DNA from: JAKEFM01 sp035695825
GTDB lineage: Bacteria; Planctomycetota; UBA1135; JAKEFM01
Direction: 5' to 3'
DNA length: 64,000 nt
Assembly: GCA_035695825.1 (NCBI GenBank)
Contig: DASRRH010000001.1
Location: 124,001-188,000, forward strand
A program made the translations under genes and the position numbers. How positions within the stretch are numbered: the first letter of the stretch is position 1; every line of letters starts with the position of its first letter. Below, piece after piece: positions 1 through 8,426 of this stretch. The notes beneath the pieces are model-generated. The model had not been told where the DNA came from and searched no databases. It was given only the letters and a program-made list of their open reading frames with translations.

Positions 1-920
1 TCGAGCGGCGTCAGCCACTCGGCGTACCGGGGCTCCTTCCCGCGGACGACGTCCCGGTAGAGCTTCTGGAGGCGGCGGGTCACGGGCCCGGGCTTCCCCG
101 TCCCGATCGGCCGGTCGTCGATCTCGCGGACGGGGGTCACCTCGGCCGCGGTCCCCGTGAAAAAGACCTCGTCCGAGGTGTAGAGCTCGTCGCGCGGGAC
201 GTTGCACTGGTGCAGCTCGTAGCCGTCGTCCTTCGCAAGCCGGATCACGGTGTCGCGGGTCACTCCCGCGAGGATCGGCGAGGAGAGGGGGGGGGTGAGG
301 ATCTTCCCCTCGCGGACGACGAAGATGTTCTCCCCCGAGCCCTCCGCGATCCAACCCTGGTGGTCGAGGAGGATCGACTCGTCGTACCCCCCGTCCACGG
401 CCTCCCGCTTGGCGAGGATCGAGTTGACGTACTGGCCGACGATCTTGCCGCGGGCCATGTTCGTGTTCGGGTGGATCCGGGTGAAGGAGGAGACCTTCGC
501 CCGGATCCCGTCGCGCATCCCCTCCTCGCCGAGGTAGGCGCCCCAGACCCAGCAGGCGATCGCGACGCGCACGGGGTTCGCGAACGCCCCGAGCCCCATC
601 TTCCCCGACCCGAGGAAGACGAGGGGGCGGACGTAGCCGTCGCGCAGGCCGTTCGCCCGCAGCACCTGGCGACACGCCTCCGCGAGCGGCTCCGGCGCGA
701 AGGGGATCTCGAGCTTGAGGATCTTCGCCGAATCGAACAGGCGCCGCAGGTGCTCGCGCAGCCGGAAGATCGCGCCGCGCCCCCCCTCCCCCTCGTAGCA
801 GCGGATCCCCTCGAAGACCCCGTAGCCGTAGTGGAGGGTGTGGGTGAGGACGTGGACCGTCGCCTGTTCCCAGGGGACGAGCCTCCCGTCGAGCCAGATC
901 TGCGTCCCGGTCTCGGCCAC
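1..920 (-). CDS. ilvE: Branched-chain amino acid aminotransferase, class IV PLP fold (3' end cut by window)
   Basis: Transfers the amino group between glutamate and the branched-chain 2-oxo acids, the last step of valine, leucine and isoleucine synthesis in the cytosol. Reading from the GTG at 920, about 306 codons are visible, so only a few C-terminal residues are likely missing. The family landmarks are in order: LTHTLHYGYGVFEGIR near residues 25-40, the PLP lysine in GKIVGQYVNS (about K159), then IAEGSGENIFVV and the LAGVTRDTV segment. The GTG start is preceded by a purine-rich GAGAGAGG ribosome site 5 bases upstream and gives the usual N-terminus (AETGTQIWLDGRLVPWEQA). It stands alone here; the next gene on the same strand is a flotillin with no pathway link. 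D-amino-acid transaminase or 4-amino-4-deoxychorismate lyase share the fold but match the motifs less well. Confidence 0.93.
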   Translation of the reverse strand, partial: MAETGTQIWLDGRLVPWEQATVHVLTHTLHYGYGVFEGIRCYEGEGGRGAIFRLREHLRRLFDSAKILKLEIPFAPEPLAEACRQVLRANGLRDGYVRPLVFLGSGKMGLGAFANPVRVAIACWVWGAYLGEEGMRDGIRAKVSSFTRIHPNTNMARGKIVGQYVNSILAKREAVDGGYDESILLDHQGWIAEGSGENIFVVREGKILTPPLSSPILAGVTRDTVIRLAKDDGYELHQCNVPRDELYTSDEVFFTGTAAEVTPVREIDDRPIGTGKPGPVTRRLQKLYRDVVRGKEPRYAEWLTPL

Positions 921-1029
921 GTCCTCTCTCTCGGCGGCGGGGTTCGGGGGGGGGCGCTCCTCCGGCCGCCAGAGGATAGCGGGAGCCCGGGGGGAGGGGA
1001 ACGAAGGAGTGGGGCGGCCCCGGGGAGGG

Positions 1030-2517
1030 TCAGGAGGCGCGGGTCCCCCCGTCGCTCGCCGGCGCCTTGCCCGTCCCTCTCACCTTCTCGATCAGGTCCC
1101 CGAGGCGGACCCCCGAGAGGGCCTCGACGGTCGGGGGGAGCTGCGCGATCACCTTGGCGATGTCGGCCGTGAGCTTGCTCGCCCCGAGGGTCTCGCCCCC
1201 CGTGCTGACGATCACGATCTTCTCCGTCTTCCCGAGGGGCTCGGCGATCGCCCGCGCGATCTCGGGGAGCTTCTCGAGGAGGATCTGGGTGATCGCGGCC
1301 TCCGTGTAGGCCTTCCACGACTCGGCCTTCTTCGCCATCGCGAGGGCCTCGGCCGAGCCGGTCGCCTGGACGACCTCGGCTGCCGCGAGCCCCTTCGCGC
1401 GCGTCGCCTCGGCCTCCCCGATCCCGACCGACTTCGTCGCCTGGGCCTCCCCGTCCGCCTCGGCCTTCCGCTTGAACTGCTCCGCCTCGGCGAGCGTCTG
1501 GATCCGGTAGCGCTCCGCCTCGGCGGGCTTCTTCACCGTCGCGTCGAGCTCCTTCTCCCGGCGGAGGATCTCCTTCGTCTGGACCTCGATCTGCTTCTCC
1601 TTCTCGATCGTCTGGACCTCGATCTCCTCGGCCTTCACGAGCTGGCCGGTCTTGTACTTCTGGAGGTCGTAGGCGAGGTCCGCGTTCGCCTTCTTCTCGT
1701 TGATGCCGGCCTGGTAGTCGGCCCGCTTCATCTCGAAGTCGCGGTTCGCCTCGGCGACCTTCGTGTCGGCGGCGTACTTCGCCTCCATCCCCGCCTGGTT
1801 CGCCTGCGCCGACTTGATCATCGAGTCGCGGTCCGCCTCCGCCTGCGCGATCACGGCGTCCCGCTTGACCTGGGCGATGCGCGGCCGTCCGAGGGCGTCG
1901 AGGTAGCCCTGGTTGTCCTTGATGTCCTTGACGACGAAGGAGACGACCTGGAGCCCCATGTTCGCGAGGTCGGTCGCGGCGATCTCCTGGACCTTCTGGG
2001 AGAAGACCTCGCGGTTCTTGTAGATCTCCTCGACGGTGAGGGTCCCGATGATCGCCCGCAGGTGCCCCTCGATCGTCTGGTGGGCGACCTCGGCGATCTG
2101 GGTCGGGCTCTTGCCGAGGAACTGCTCGGCCGCCGTCACGATCGAGGTGTCGTCGCCGCGGACCTTGACCTGCGCGACGCCGTCGACGACGAGGGGAACG
2201 CCGGTGATGCTGTAGACCTCCGGCGTCTTGACGTCGAGCGTCATCAGCTCGAGGGAGAGGGTCTCCGCCCGCTCGACGACGGGGAAGACGAAGGTGCCCC
2301 CTCCCTTCACCCAGCGGAAGCCGAGGTGCCGGGGCCGGCCGTCGGCGTCCCCGATCGTTCGGCCGCGGAAGCCCGACACGATCAGCGCCTCGTTCGGGCC
2401 GACCTTCACGTACCGGCTCGCGATGAGGAGGAGGAAGACGAGGACGACGACGGCGACCCCGGCCGCGACGAGGGCGGTCGAGCCGGTCGAGACCTGAAGG
2501 GCGAGAGCGGGGAGCAT
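1030..2517 (-). CDS. Flotillin-like SPFH/PHB membrane protein
   Basis: 495 residues. A single transmembrane helix at about 14-33 is followed by KVGPNEALIVSGFRG, a signature of bacterial flotillins, then an SPFH/PHB domain to about residue 210. The C-terminal half is Glu/Ala-rich coiled coil with repeated AEA/AEE blocks, which drives oligomerisation in this family. Flotillins form membrane microdomain scaffolds. The ATG at 2517 gives a clean N-terminus ahead of the helix; longer in-frame extensions upstream read through the NfeD gene and are not real. It lies 11 bases downstream of an NfeD-domain gene on the same strand, the classical flotillin-NfeD (YuaG-YuaF, YqiK-YqiJ) operon, which supports the call strongly. 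Confidence 0.93.
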   Translation of the reverse strand: MLPALALQVSTGSTALVAAGVAVVVLVFLLLIASRYVKVGPNEALIVSGFRGRTIGDADGRPRHLGFRWVKGGGTFVFPVVERAETLSLELMTLDVKTPEVYSITGVPLVVDGVAQVKVRGDDTSIVTAAEQFLGKSPTQIAEVAHQTIEGHLRAIIGTLTVEEIYKNREVFSQKVQEIAATDLANMGLQVVSFVVKDIKDNQGYLDALGRPRIAQVKRDAVIAQAEADRDSMIKSAQANQAGMEAKYAADTKVAEANRDFEMKRADYQAGINEKKANADLAYDLQKYKTGQLVKAEEIEVQTIEKEKQIEVQTKEILRREKELDATVKKPAEAERYRIQTLAEAEQFKRKAEADGEAQATKSVGIGEAEATRAKGLAAAEVVQATGSAEALAMAKKAESWKAYTEAAITQILLEKLPEIARAIAEPLGKTEKIVIVSTGGETLGASKLTADIAKVIAQLPPTVEALSGVRLGDLIEKVRGTGKAPASDGGTRAS

Positions 2518-2528
2518 GGGACCCTCTC

Positions 2529-3152
2529 CTAGCGGGGCTCGCGCGCGGGGCGCGCGAGGGGTTCGACGTAGTAGGTGCCGCCGACGATCCGGGCGATGCG
2601 GACGGGGGTGTGCTTCGGGATCGGCTCCCCGCTCGCGGAGGCCGCGGGCGCGTTCGTCCGGCCGCCCATCGCGGTGAAGACGATCTCGCCGAGCCCCTGG
2701 GGGGGGATGCCGGAGACGACCTCGGCGGTGGCCCCGAGGAGGTCGCCCGTCCGGACCTCGCTCGTCTTCTGCGCGGCGGAGAAGAACTTCGCGAGGAGGA
2801 CGAAGAAGCCGGCCGAGACGGCGAGGGCGCCGACGAGCGCGCCGGAGATCGACTCGAGGGGGGAGAGGTCGGCCGCCTTGTGGAGGAGGTAGCCGGTCGC
2901 GCCGAAGGCCGTGAGGAAGGTGGCGAGGATGGTCGGGGAGAAGGGGGAGAAGTGGAGCTCGTGGCTTCCCGCGGGGAGGTGGCCCGAGTCGACCGCGGTG
3001 CTCGGGTCGACCTGGAAGTCGCCGTGCGCGTCGAAGCCGTGGGCCCCGAACCCGTGCCCCTCCCCGCCGACGAGCCCCCCGAGGACCGCGCTCCCGAGCG
3101 CGAAGAAGAACCCGACGAAGAAGCAGAAGAGGAAGACGGTGGCGAGTTCCAT
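2529..3152 (-). CDS. NfeD-like membrane protein (flotillin partner, OB-fold)
   Basis: 207 residues with three hydrophobic segments (about 5-28, 74-92 and 100-124) and a C-terminal soluble domain (about 130-200) carrying the NfeD OB-fold pattern: RTGDLLGATAEVV, then GEIVF and KHTPVRIARIVGGTYYVEPL. A His/Gly-rich loop (GEGHGFGAHGFDAHGD) lies between the first and second helices and would face outward. NfeD proteins of the YuaF/YqiJ type are encoded next to flotillins and are thought to modulate the scaffold. Start ATG at 3152 has GAGGG 4 bases upstream. First gene of a two-gene operon with the flotillin. Confidence 0.88.
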   Translation of the reverse strand: MELATVFLFCFFVGFFFALGSAVLGGLVGGEGHGFGAHGFDAHGDFQVDPSTAVDSGHLPAGSHELHFSPFSPTILATFLTAFGATGYLLHKAADLSPLESISGALVGALAVSAGFFVLLAKFFSAAQKTSEVRTGDLLGATAEVVSGIPPQGLGEIVFTAMGGRTNAPAASASGEPIPKHTPVRIARIVGGTYYVEPLARPAREPR

Positions 3153-3211
3153 CGGTCCCTCGGGGTGGCGGGAACGGGCCGGCCTTACCCGCCCGACCCC
3201 CGCGTATTCCC

Positions 3212-3231
3212 CCCCCGGCGTCGCCCGGGGG
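3212..3231. terminator. Hairpin between deaminase and NfeD genes
   Basis: Perfect 7-bp stem (CCCCCGG 3212-3218 with CCGGGGG 3225-3231) and a 6-base loop, 75 bases past the stop of the minus-strand deaminase gene. There is no U-tract, so intrinsic termination is only possible. The rest of the 150-base gap shows nothing else clear. Confidence 0.4.
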
Positions 3232-3305
3232 TCGCGCCGGGAAGCGTAGTCTTGCGCCCCCCGGCGCGGAAGGAGCGGTCGCGCCCGAACCCCCCTTCGC
3301 CGGGG

Positions 3306-4643
3306 TTAGGAGACCGCCGCCCGCGCCGTCAGCGCCCCCCACGCCTCCCGGGCCCGGGCGACGACCTCCTCGCCGTCGAGCGGAAGCACGCGGCCGCGCT
3401 CCTTCAGGATCTCCCCGTCGCAGATCGCGGCCTCGACGTTCCTCGGGTCGGCGGCGTAGACGATCGCCGAGGCGATCGACTCGGCCGGCACGGTCCAGGG
3501 CGTCCCGAGCCGGAGGACGACGAGGTCCGCGCGCTTCCCGACCTCGATCGAGCCGCAGACCCCTTCGAGCCCGATCGCGCGCGCCCCCTCGATCGTCGCC
3601 ATCTCGAGGACCTCCCAGGCGGGGAGGGCGTCCGCCCCGTGGCGGACCTTCGCGAGCGACGCCGCGAGGAACATGTCCCGAAACGGGTCGAGGCGGTTGT
3701 TGCAGGCCGCCCCGTCGGAGCCGAGCCCGACGGGCGCGCCGGTCGCCCGGATCCGCGGGACGTCCGCGATCCCGGAGGCGAGCTTGAGATTGCTCGCGGG
3801 ACAGTGGACCACGCCCGCGCGCGACCCGCGGAGCCGGTCGAACTCCTCCGCCTCGAGGTGGACCGCGTGGGCGATCGCGGAGCGAACCTCGAGCACGCCG
3901 AGGTCGGCGAGGAACGACACGTTCCGCTTTCCGAACCGCCGGAACACCGCGGCGACCTCCTCGGCGTTCTCGGAGGCGTGCGTGTGGACGAGCGCGTCGC
4001 GGGCGGCGGCCTGTCGGGTCGCCTCCCGGTGGAGGTCGGGGGTCGAGGAGAGGGCGAAGCGCGGGGCGAAGGCGTACCGGAGCCTTCCGCCCGCGGCCCC
4101 GTGCCACTTCGCGGCGAGGGCGACGCTCGCGTCGACCGACGCGCGGGTCGACTCCCGCAGCCCCTCCGGCACCGTCCCCCCCGCGTCGTCGTCCATCATT
4201 GCCTTGCCGCCGACGAGGCGGAGGCCGGCGCGCCCCGCCTCGTCGAAGACCGCCTCGTAGTGGCGGACGCTCCCCATGTCGAGGACGCTCGTCACGCCGG
4301 CTTCGATCAACTCGAAGAGCCCGAGCCGCGCGGCGGCCCGCGTCGTCTTCTCGTCGTGGGCGGCCTCGAGCGGCCAGATTCTCCGCCGCAGCCACTCGAG
4401 GAGGGGGAGGTCGTCCGCGCAGTTGCGGAAGAGCGTCTGGCAGAGGTGGACGTGACCCTGGACGAATCCGGGGAGGATCACGCCGTCCCGCGCATCGACC
4501 AGGGCGTCGGGCTTGAGCCTCGGGTCGACGGCGCCGACCGCGGCGATCGCTCCGTCCTCGACGAGGACGTCCCCGCGCAGGATCTCCCGCGCGCGGTTCA
4601 TCGTGAGGATCGTCCCGCCGCGGACGAGGAGCGTCTCGGGCAC
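3306..4643 (-). CDS. Amidohydrolase of the MtaD/SsnA (methylthioadenosine/SAH deaminase-like) group
   Basis: 445 residues, the normal length for cytosolic metal-dependent deaminases of the MtaD/TrzA/SsnA clade. The metal-binding HxH is in GFVQGHVHLCQTLF (about residues 62-75), followed by the ADDLPLLEWL segment that caps the active site in MtaD, a further His in HTHASEN, His in IAHAVHL and the catalytic Asp in GLGSDGAACNNRLD. The likely reaction is hydrolytic deamination of a purine nucleoside or related ring such as S-adenosylhomocysteine or 5-methylthioadenosine. Guanine deaminase or a triazine hydrolase relative cannot be excluded. Start GTG at 4643. A TAGACT -10 element ends 6 bases before it, so the mRNA may be leaderless. 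No methionine-salvage genes flank it. Confidence 0.85.
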   Translation of the reverse strand: MPETLLVRGGTILTMNRAREILRGDVLVEDGAIAAVGAVDPRLKPDALVDARDGVILPGFVQGHVHLCQTLFRNCADDLPLLEWLRRRIWPLEAAHDEKTTRAAARLGLFELIEAGVTSVLDMGSVRHYEAVFDEAGRAGLRLVGGKAMMDDDAGGTVPEGLRESTRASVDASVALAAKWHGAAGGRLRYAFAPRFALSSTPDLHREATRQAAARDALVHTHASENAEEVAAVFRRFGKRNVSFLADLGVLEVRSAIAHAVHLEAEEFDRLRGSRAGVVHCPASNLKLASGIADVPRIRATGAPVGLGSDGAACNNRLDPFRDMFLAASLAKVRHGADALPAWEVLEMATIEGARAIGLEGVCGSIEVGKRADLVVLRLGTPWTVPAESIASAIVYAADPRNVEAAICDGEILKERGRVLPLDGEEVVARAREAWGALTARAAVS

Positions 4644-4649
4644 GGGGCG

Positions 4650-4655
4650 AGTCTA
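4650..4655 (-). promoter_or_regulatory. -10 element (TAGACT) 6 bases before the deaminase start
   Basis: On the minus strand TAGACT is followed by CGCCCC and then the GTG start. A transcript starting about 7 bases past the -10 would begin at the start codon itself. No Shine-Dalgarno sequence is visible. Confidence 0.45.
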
Positions 4656-4774
4656 GCCGGAGGAACGGAACGCCTCCCTCCCCCGAGGCGAGAACGTCGC
4701 GCGCTCCCGGGAGGGAATCTCCCGAGCCGCGGGCGTAATCCAGCAAGCCTCGTTCGTCCGATGACCTCTCTCCG

Positions 4775-5233
4775 ATGAGACCCTCCGGGGAATCCGAGTC
4801 GGCTGCGCCCGCGCCGGGACCGGCAGGGCCGAGCTCGGGAGGATTCCTCCGCTCCTCCGCCCGCCACCTCCGCCGCGCGGCTCGATGGGCCGCGCTCGGC
4901 TCGCTCGCGGGTCTCGCGATTCCGGCGGTCTTCCTCGGCGGGTTCACCGTCCTGCGCTTCGTCGAACGCCACCTCCGCGGCGCCGCTCCGTGGGACGGGA
5001 CCTACGTCGCGCAGGAGGTCTGGGCCTGGACCTTCCTCTACGGCGTCGGCTGGCTCTTCACCCTGCCCGCGAGCCTGCTCTTCTGGGCGAGTCTCGGCGT
5101 GGGGATCCGCCCCCTCCTCGAGCGGTGGAGAGGCCGGGGGCGTCGGATCGCGTTCGTCACCACGACACTGGTCGCTCTCGCGATCGAGTGCGCCTACACG
5201 ATCCTCTACTTGAAGGCGCACCCGATGTGTTGA
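4775..5233 (+). CDS. Small membrane protein, unknown function
   Basis: 152 residues. After a proline/glycine-rich N-terminal 30 residues there are three hydrophobic segments: about 42-62 (GSLAGLAIPAVFLGGFTVL), 82-110 (a Trp-rich stretch continuing into the ASLLFWASLGVGIRPLL helix) and 126-146 (IAFVTTTLVALAIECAYTIL). No conserved motif was recognised. GC3 and codon use match the neighbours, and it is convergent with the next gene through a hairpin, so it is likely real. The region upstream (4644-4774) holds the divergent start of the deaminase gene and nothing else identified. Confidence 0.65.
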   Translation: MRPSGESESAAPAPGPAGPSSGGFLRSSARHLRRAARWAALGSLAGLAIPAVFLGGFTVLRFVERHLRGAAPWDGTYVAQEVWAWTFLYGVGWLFTLPASLLFWASLGVGIRPLLERWRGRGRRIAFVTTTLVALAIECAYTILYLKAHPMC

Positions 5234-5303
5234 GATCCCAAAGCGGGCGAGAACGGGATCCGGAGGATCGGACGCGTGCAACCCCGCGCGCTTCGGAGCG
5301 GGG
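5234..5303. terminator. Inverted repeats between convergent genes
   Basis: Two hairpins fill the 84-base convergent gap: GATCCC (5234-5239) with GGGATC (5255-5260), and CCCCGC (5282-5287) with GCGGGG (5298-5303). Neither has a clear T-run; they probably serve as a bidirectional terminator. Confidence 0.4.
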
Positions 5304-5317
5304 AGGATCTCCCGCGC

Positions 5318-6544
5318 CTAGGGTTTCTCCGGGAGGAGTCGGCGGGCGAGGGTGGAGGAGGCCTCGGCGCAGCCCTTCTCGCCCCCCGCTCCGCCGCAAT
5401 TCGTGACGCAGAGGATGGCGGCGTCCTTGTCAGGCGCGATCCAGATCTCGGCGAACCACATCGTGTTGCTGCCGTTGTGCCAGAGGGCCCGACCGCCCGC
5501 CCACTTCTCGGTACGCACGACCCAACCGAACGCGTAGTCCCCTCCCGCGGGAGGCGTGTGGAGGCGCTTCCAGGTCTCGGGCTTGAGGAACTCGCTCTTC
5601 CCGCGCGCCCCGGCGAGGTGGAGCGCCGCGTAGCTCGCCCAGTCCTCGAGCGCCGCGTGCACGGTCCCCGCCGGCGCGATGGCCGGCGGGTTGTCCGCGG
5701 CCGGCCCCGGCTCTGCTGGAACCGGTCCCTCCGGGCCGGGGACGTGGCCGCGCGGCTCGTCCAGCCTCCCCGCCTCTCCCGGCGCCCCGAACCCGGCGCG
5801 CCTCATCCCGAGGGGCCCGAAGAGCTCCTCCTGCATCAGGACCTCCCAGGCCTTGCCCGTCGTCTTCTCCGCCATCGCTCCCGCGATGGCGAAGCCCGCG
5901 TTCGCGTAGAGGAACTTCGTCCCCGGAAGCGAGACGGGGGGCCTCGCAAGGACCCCCTCGAGGAGCTGGCGGCGCTGGTCGGTCGGCGTCCCCTCGCGCT
6001 TCCAGAGGCGGGCCCAAAGCCCCTCCCCGTCGAGATCGGAGGGTGCACCCGCCCGATGGGCGAGGAACATCTCGAGCGTCGCCTTCTCCCAGCCGGGGCT
6101 CATGTTCCGCGCGATCTCCGGGAAGACGTCGGCCAACGTCGTCGTCCAGGAGAGCGTCCCGCGATCGACGAGGCGGGCGATCAGAGTCGCCGTCATCGAC
6201 TTCGTGCAGGAGCCGATGTGCCACAGGTCCTGCGGGGTGACGGGCGTCGCGTCCCCCTGCCTGCGGACTCCGACCGCTCCGAGGGCGGCGAGCTTCTCTC
6301 CCCGGACGATCGCCGCGCCCAAGGCGGGAAGGCCGTGCTTTTCCCGGATCGGAGAGAGGAGGGCCGTGAGATCCTCGGGAGCAGGCGCCGCGGGCGCCGG
6401 CCGGGTCGCGGGAAATTGGGCCGAGGCGACCGAACCGAGGAACAGAAGGAACCCGAGCGAGCGCCCGCTCGCCGTCGGGAGGCAAGGTCCTCCCGCGCGG
6501 GGGGGAGGCCCGTGCCCGCCCTCCGTCCTCGCCCGGTCGCTCAA
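5318..6544 (-). CDS. Serine beta-lactamase-fold hydrolase (class C/esterase-like), exported
   Basis: 408 residues from the TTG at 6544. An N-terminal export signal (SLGFLLFLGSVASAQ, about residues 29-44) precedes a beta-lactamase/transpeptidase-like domain. Catalytic SxxK is in HIGSCTKSMTATLIARLV, the YxN motif in FLYANAGFAIAGAMAEKTTG, and the third element is HNGSNTMWF in place of KTG, as in many class C-like esterases and D-aminopeptidases. Substrate is unknown. The first possible start in frame is TTG overlapping the TGA of the upstream hydrolase gene (TTGA); this overlap recurs elsewhere in the window and supports translational coupling. A shorter start cannot be excluded because no ATG or GTG lies before the signal peptide. 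Confidence 0.85.
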   Translation of the reverse strand: MSDRARTEGGHGPPPRAGGPCLPTASGRSLGFLLFLGSVASAQFPATRPAPAAPAPEDLTALLSPIREKHGLPALGAAIVRGEKLAALGAVGVRRQGDATPVTPQDLWHIGSCTKSMTATLIARLVDRGTLSWTTTLADVFPEIARNMSPGWEKATLEMFLAHRAGAPSDLDGEGLWARLWKREGTPTDQRRQLLEGVLARPPVSLPGTKFLYANAGFAIAGAMAEKTTGKAWEVLMQEELFGPLGMRRAGFGAPGEAGRLDEPRGHVPGPEGPVPAEPGPAADNPPAIAPAGTVHAALEDWASYAALHLAGARGKSEFLKPETWKRLHTPPAGGDYAFGWVVRTEKWAGGRALWHNGSNTMWFAEIWIAPDKDAAILCVTNCGGAGGEKGCAEASSTLARRLLPEKP

Positions 6545-7416
6545 CGCGCCGCGAGGGCCGCGACGACCTCCCGCAGTCGGGCGTTGAACTCCGACGGGCG
6601 CTCGAGCATCGGATAGTGGCCGACGCCGTCCATGAGGACGGCGTCGTAGTCGGCGTACTTCCGGTTCGTCTCGACCGCCGTCGCCATCCCCCGCGGGGGA
6701 TGGGCGACGGCGTTCACGCATCGGACCGGGACCTTGGCGGCGGAGAGGGCCTCCTTCGCGTCGAACGAGGGGAACTTCCGGAAGATGGCGAGGACCGCCG
6801 GCCGGTTCGCCGCGCGGGCCTTCGCGATCACCCAGTCCTTGACCCCCGGGGCCGACTCCTCGGCGAACATCGATCCCAACATCTCGGCCATCGTGCCGTC
6901 GAAGTCGGCCTCGAACCTCGCCGCGAGGGTCCGCATCCCCTCGTCGGACAGACGGACGTCCGCGTTCTGGAGCGTGTCGACCCCGACGACGCCCAGGATC
7001 CTTCCCGGGAGCCGGGCGGCGGCCTCGAGGGAGACGGGGCCTCCGAGCGAGTGGCCGACCAGGATCACGCGCCGGAGGTCGAGCGCCCCGACCACCCGCT
7101 TCACGTCCTCGCCGAGGCCCGCGATCGACCACTCCTTGCGCTCCTTCCCCGACTCCCCATGGCCGGGCAGGTCGATCGCGACGACGCGGTAGTCCCTCGC
7201 GAACTCGTCGAGCTCCCCCCGCCAGAAGGAGCGGTCCCCCGCCCAGCAGTGGACGAAGAGGAGGGTCGTCTTCCCTCCCCCGCGAAGGTCGTACGCGATC
7301 GGGAGGCCGTCGGCGGCGCGGACGGTCCCCGGGATCACCGCGACGGGATCCGTCCCGGAGGGGGTCCGGCAGCCGGAGAGAGCGAGGAGGACGGTCAGGA
7401 AGGGCCCAGTGCGCAA
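6541..7416 (-). CDS. Alpha/beta hydrolase, predicted lipoprotein
   Basis: 291 residues from a TTG start at 7416. The N-terminus carries a lipobox (LTVLLALSGC, Cys at about 16), predicting a lipid-anchored envelope protein. Alpha/beta-hydrolase landmarks follow: oxyanion region FVHCWAGDRSFW, DLPGHGESG, nucleophile elbow GHSLGG, and a C-terminal GVGHYPMLERP with the catalytic His. The family includes esterases, haloperoxidases and ester hydrolases of small substrates; the substrate is not evident. It forms a two-gene operon with the downstream beta-lactamase-fold protein, overlapping by 4 bases, so both probably act on ester or amide substrates outside the inner membrane. Confidence 0.87.
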   Translation of the reverse strand: MRTGPFLTVLLALSGCRTPSGTDPVAVIPGTVRAADGLPIAYDLRGGGKTTLLFVHCWAGDRSFWRGELDEFARDYRVVAIDLPGHGESGKERKEWSIAGLGEDVKRVVGALDLRRVILVGHSLGGPVSLEAAARLPGRILGVVGVDTLQNADVRLSDEGMRTLAARFEADFDGTMAEMLGSMFAEESAPGVKDWVIAKARAANRPAVLAIFRKFPSFDAKEALSAAKVPVRCVNAVAHPPRGMATAVETNRKYADYDAVLMDGVGHYPMLERPSEFNARLREVVAALAAR

Positions 7417-7497
7417 GGAACGGTTCCTCGGGGGAAGAGCCGGGGCATTACATCAGCCGGGGGTCGCGCGCGTCCCGGTTCTCCCGGGGGTGGCCGA

Positions 7498-7503
7498 TAC
7501 AAT
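7498..7503 (+). promoter_or_regulatory. -10 element (TACAAT) 9 bases before a GTG start
   Basis: TACAAT matches the sigma-70 -10 consensus at five of six positions. Only 9 bases separate it from the GTG at 7513, so the transcript would have at most a 2-3 base leader. No -35 match at 16-18 bases. Confidence 0.5.
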
Positions 7504-7512
7504 CGATGGCCC

Positions 7513-7767
7513 GTGAAGCCGCTCGACCGGGAATCGTGGAGGAGGCGCGAGGAGGGGTACGCCGCCTATCGCGTCTGGGAGGAGCGCGCCCGGAGGGAGC
7601 GGACGCCGGAGGACCGAGAGCGAGAGGTGGAGCTGGCGCTCGAAGCCTTCGACCTCTGGTGGTCGTTCCGGACCGAGGCGGAGCGGAGGCCCCGGGTGGA
7701 TATGGAGAAGGTGCGGGGGATCCAGGAAATGCGCGCGCGGCTCGCCCGCGTGCGCCCCGCCCTGTGA
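7513..7767 (+). CDS. Small charged helical protein paired with a nucleotidyltransferase
   Basis: 84 residues, start GTG at 7513. Almost entirely Arg/Glu-rich helix (for example REEGYAAYRVWEERARRER and REREVELALEAFDLWW), with no motif that I recognise. Its stop overlaps the start of the downstream nucleotidyltransferase (GTGA), and short helical proteins commonly precede AbiEii/DUF6036-type nucleotidyltransferases in toxin-antitoxin-like pairs. A role as partner or antitoxin is therefore an inference from gene order only. The -10 box sits 9 bases upstream of this start and supports it over the out-of-frame ATG at 7506. Confidence 0.72.
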   Translation: MKPLDRESWRRREEGYAAYRVWEERARRERTPEDREREVELALEAFDLWWSFRTEAERRPRVDMEKVRGIQEMRARLARVRPAL

Positions 7768-8321
7768 AGCGCCTCGAGGAGGCCGTCGGAGAGGTCGGGA
7801 CCTTCCTCGAATCCCACCGGATCCCGTACATGGTCATCGGCGGGATCGCGAACCTCGTCTGGGGACGACCCCGGACGACCGGCGACGTCGACGTGACGGT
7901 GTGGGTCGAGGAAGCCGCGACGGGGGACTTCGTCCGGGAGGTCGCGGCGGTCTTCCGGGTCCTCGTCGACGATCCCGCCTCCTTCGTCGCGAGGACGCGG
8001 GTGCTGCCGGTCGAGACGACCCCGGGAGTCCGGGCTGAGTTCTCCTTCGGACTGCTCCCGTTCGAAAAGGAGGCGATCGGCCGGGCCCGGCCGCACCGCT
8101 TCGGCGGGCGCAGCGTGAGAGTCTGCACCGCCGAGGACCTCGTCCTCCACAAGATCGCTTCGGAGCGGCCGCGCGACCGCGAGGATGTCCGAGGGATTCT
8201 CAAGGAACGGGGGAAGGAACTCGACCGCCGCTACCTCGACCTGCGGGTCGAACAGGTCGCCCGCGACCTCGAACGGCCCGAGATCCTCGAGTTCTACCGG
8301 GCCGCGCTCGCGGGGAGGTGA
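7764..8321 (+). CDS. AbiEii/DUF6036-like nucleotidyltransferase
   Basis: 185 residues from GTG at 7764. The polymerase-beta-like nucleotidyltransferase core is seen near the N-terminus: YMVIGGIANLVWGRPRTTGDVDVTVWV, that is the GG motif, a conserved Arg and the DxD metal ligands (about residues 20-45). A later segment, CTAEDLVLHKIASERPRDREDV, matches the conserved EDL-x-hhK-x5-RxKDxxD pattern of AbiEii-type and related toxins. Such proteins transfer nucleotides to tRNA or proteins in abortive-infection or toxin-antitoxin systems, but many stand-alone members have unknown roles. It is translated with the preceding 84-residue protein through a 4-base overlap. Confidence 0.8.
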   Translation: MKRLEEAVGEVGTFLESHRIPYMVIGGIANLVWGRPRTTGDVDVTVWVEEAATGDFVREVAAVFRVLVDDPASFVARTRVLPVETTPGVRAEFSFGLLPFEKEAIGRARPHRFGGRSVRVCTAEDLVLHKIASERPRDREDVRGILKERGKELDRRYLDLRVEQVARDLERPEILEFYRAALAGR

Positions 8322-8331
8322 GGCCAGGGCT

Positions 8332-8346
8332 CGGAGGGCCCCTCCG
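8332..8346. terminator. Hairpin between convergent genes
   Basis: CGGAGG (8332-8337), loop GCC, CCTCCG (8341-8346), 11 bases after the nucleotidyltransferase stop and convergent to the FG-GAP gene. No T-run on either strand. Confidence 0.4.
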
Positions 8347-8426
8347 CCCGCCTCACCGGCGAGCCGCGCGGGCCTCGTCCCTTCGAGGGGGAGGAGGGAA
8401 TCCTCGGACCCCGCGGGACGGCCCGG

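Noticed and set aside
838..2532. Long open frame on the plus strand (564 codons) opposite the flotillin gene
   Set aside because: Antisense shadow of high-GC coding sequence; product is Arg/Leu/Asp-rich with no domain, while the minus frame is a clear flotillin.
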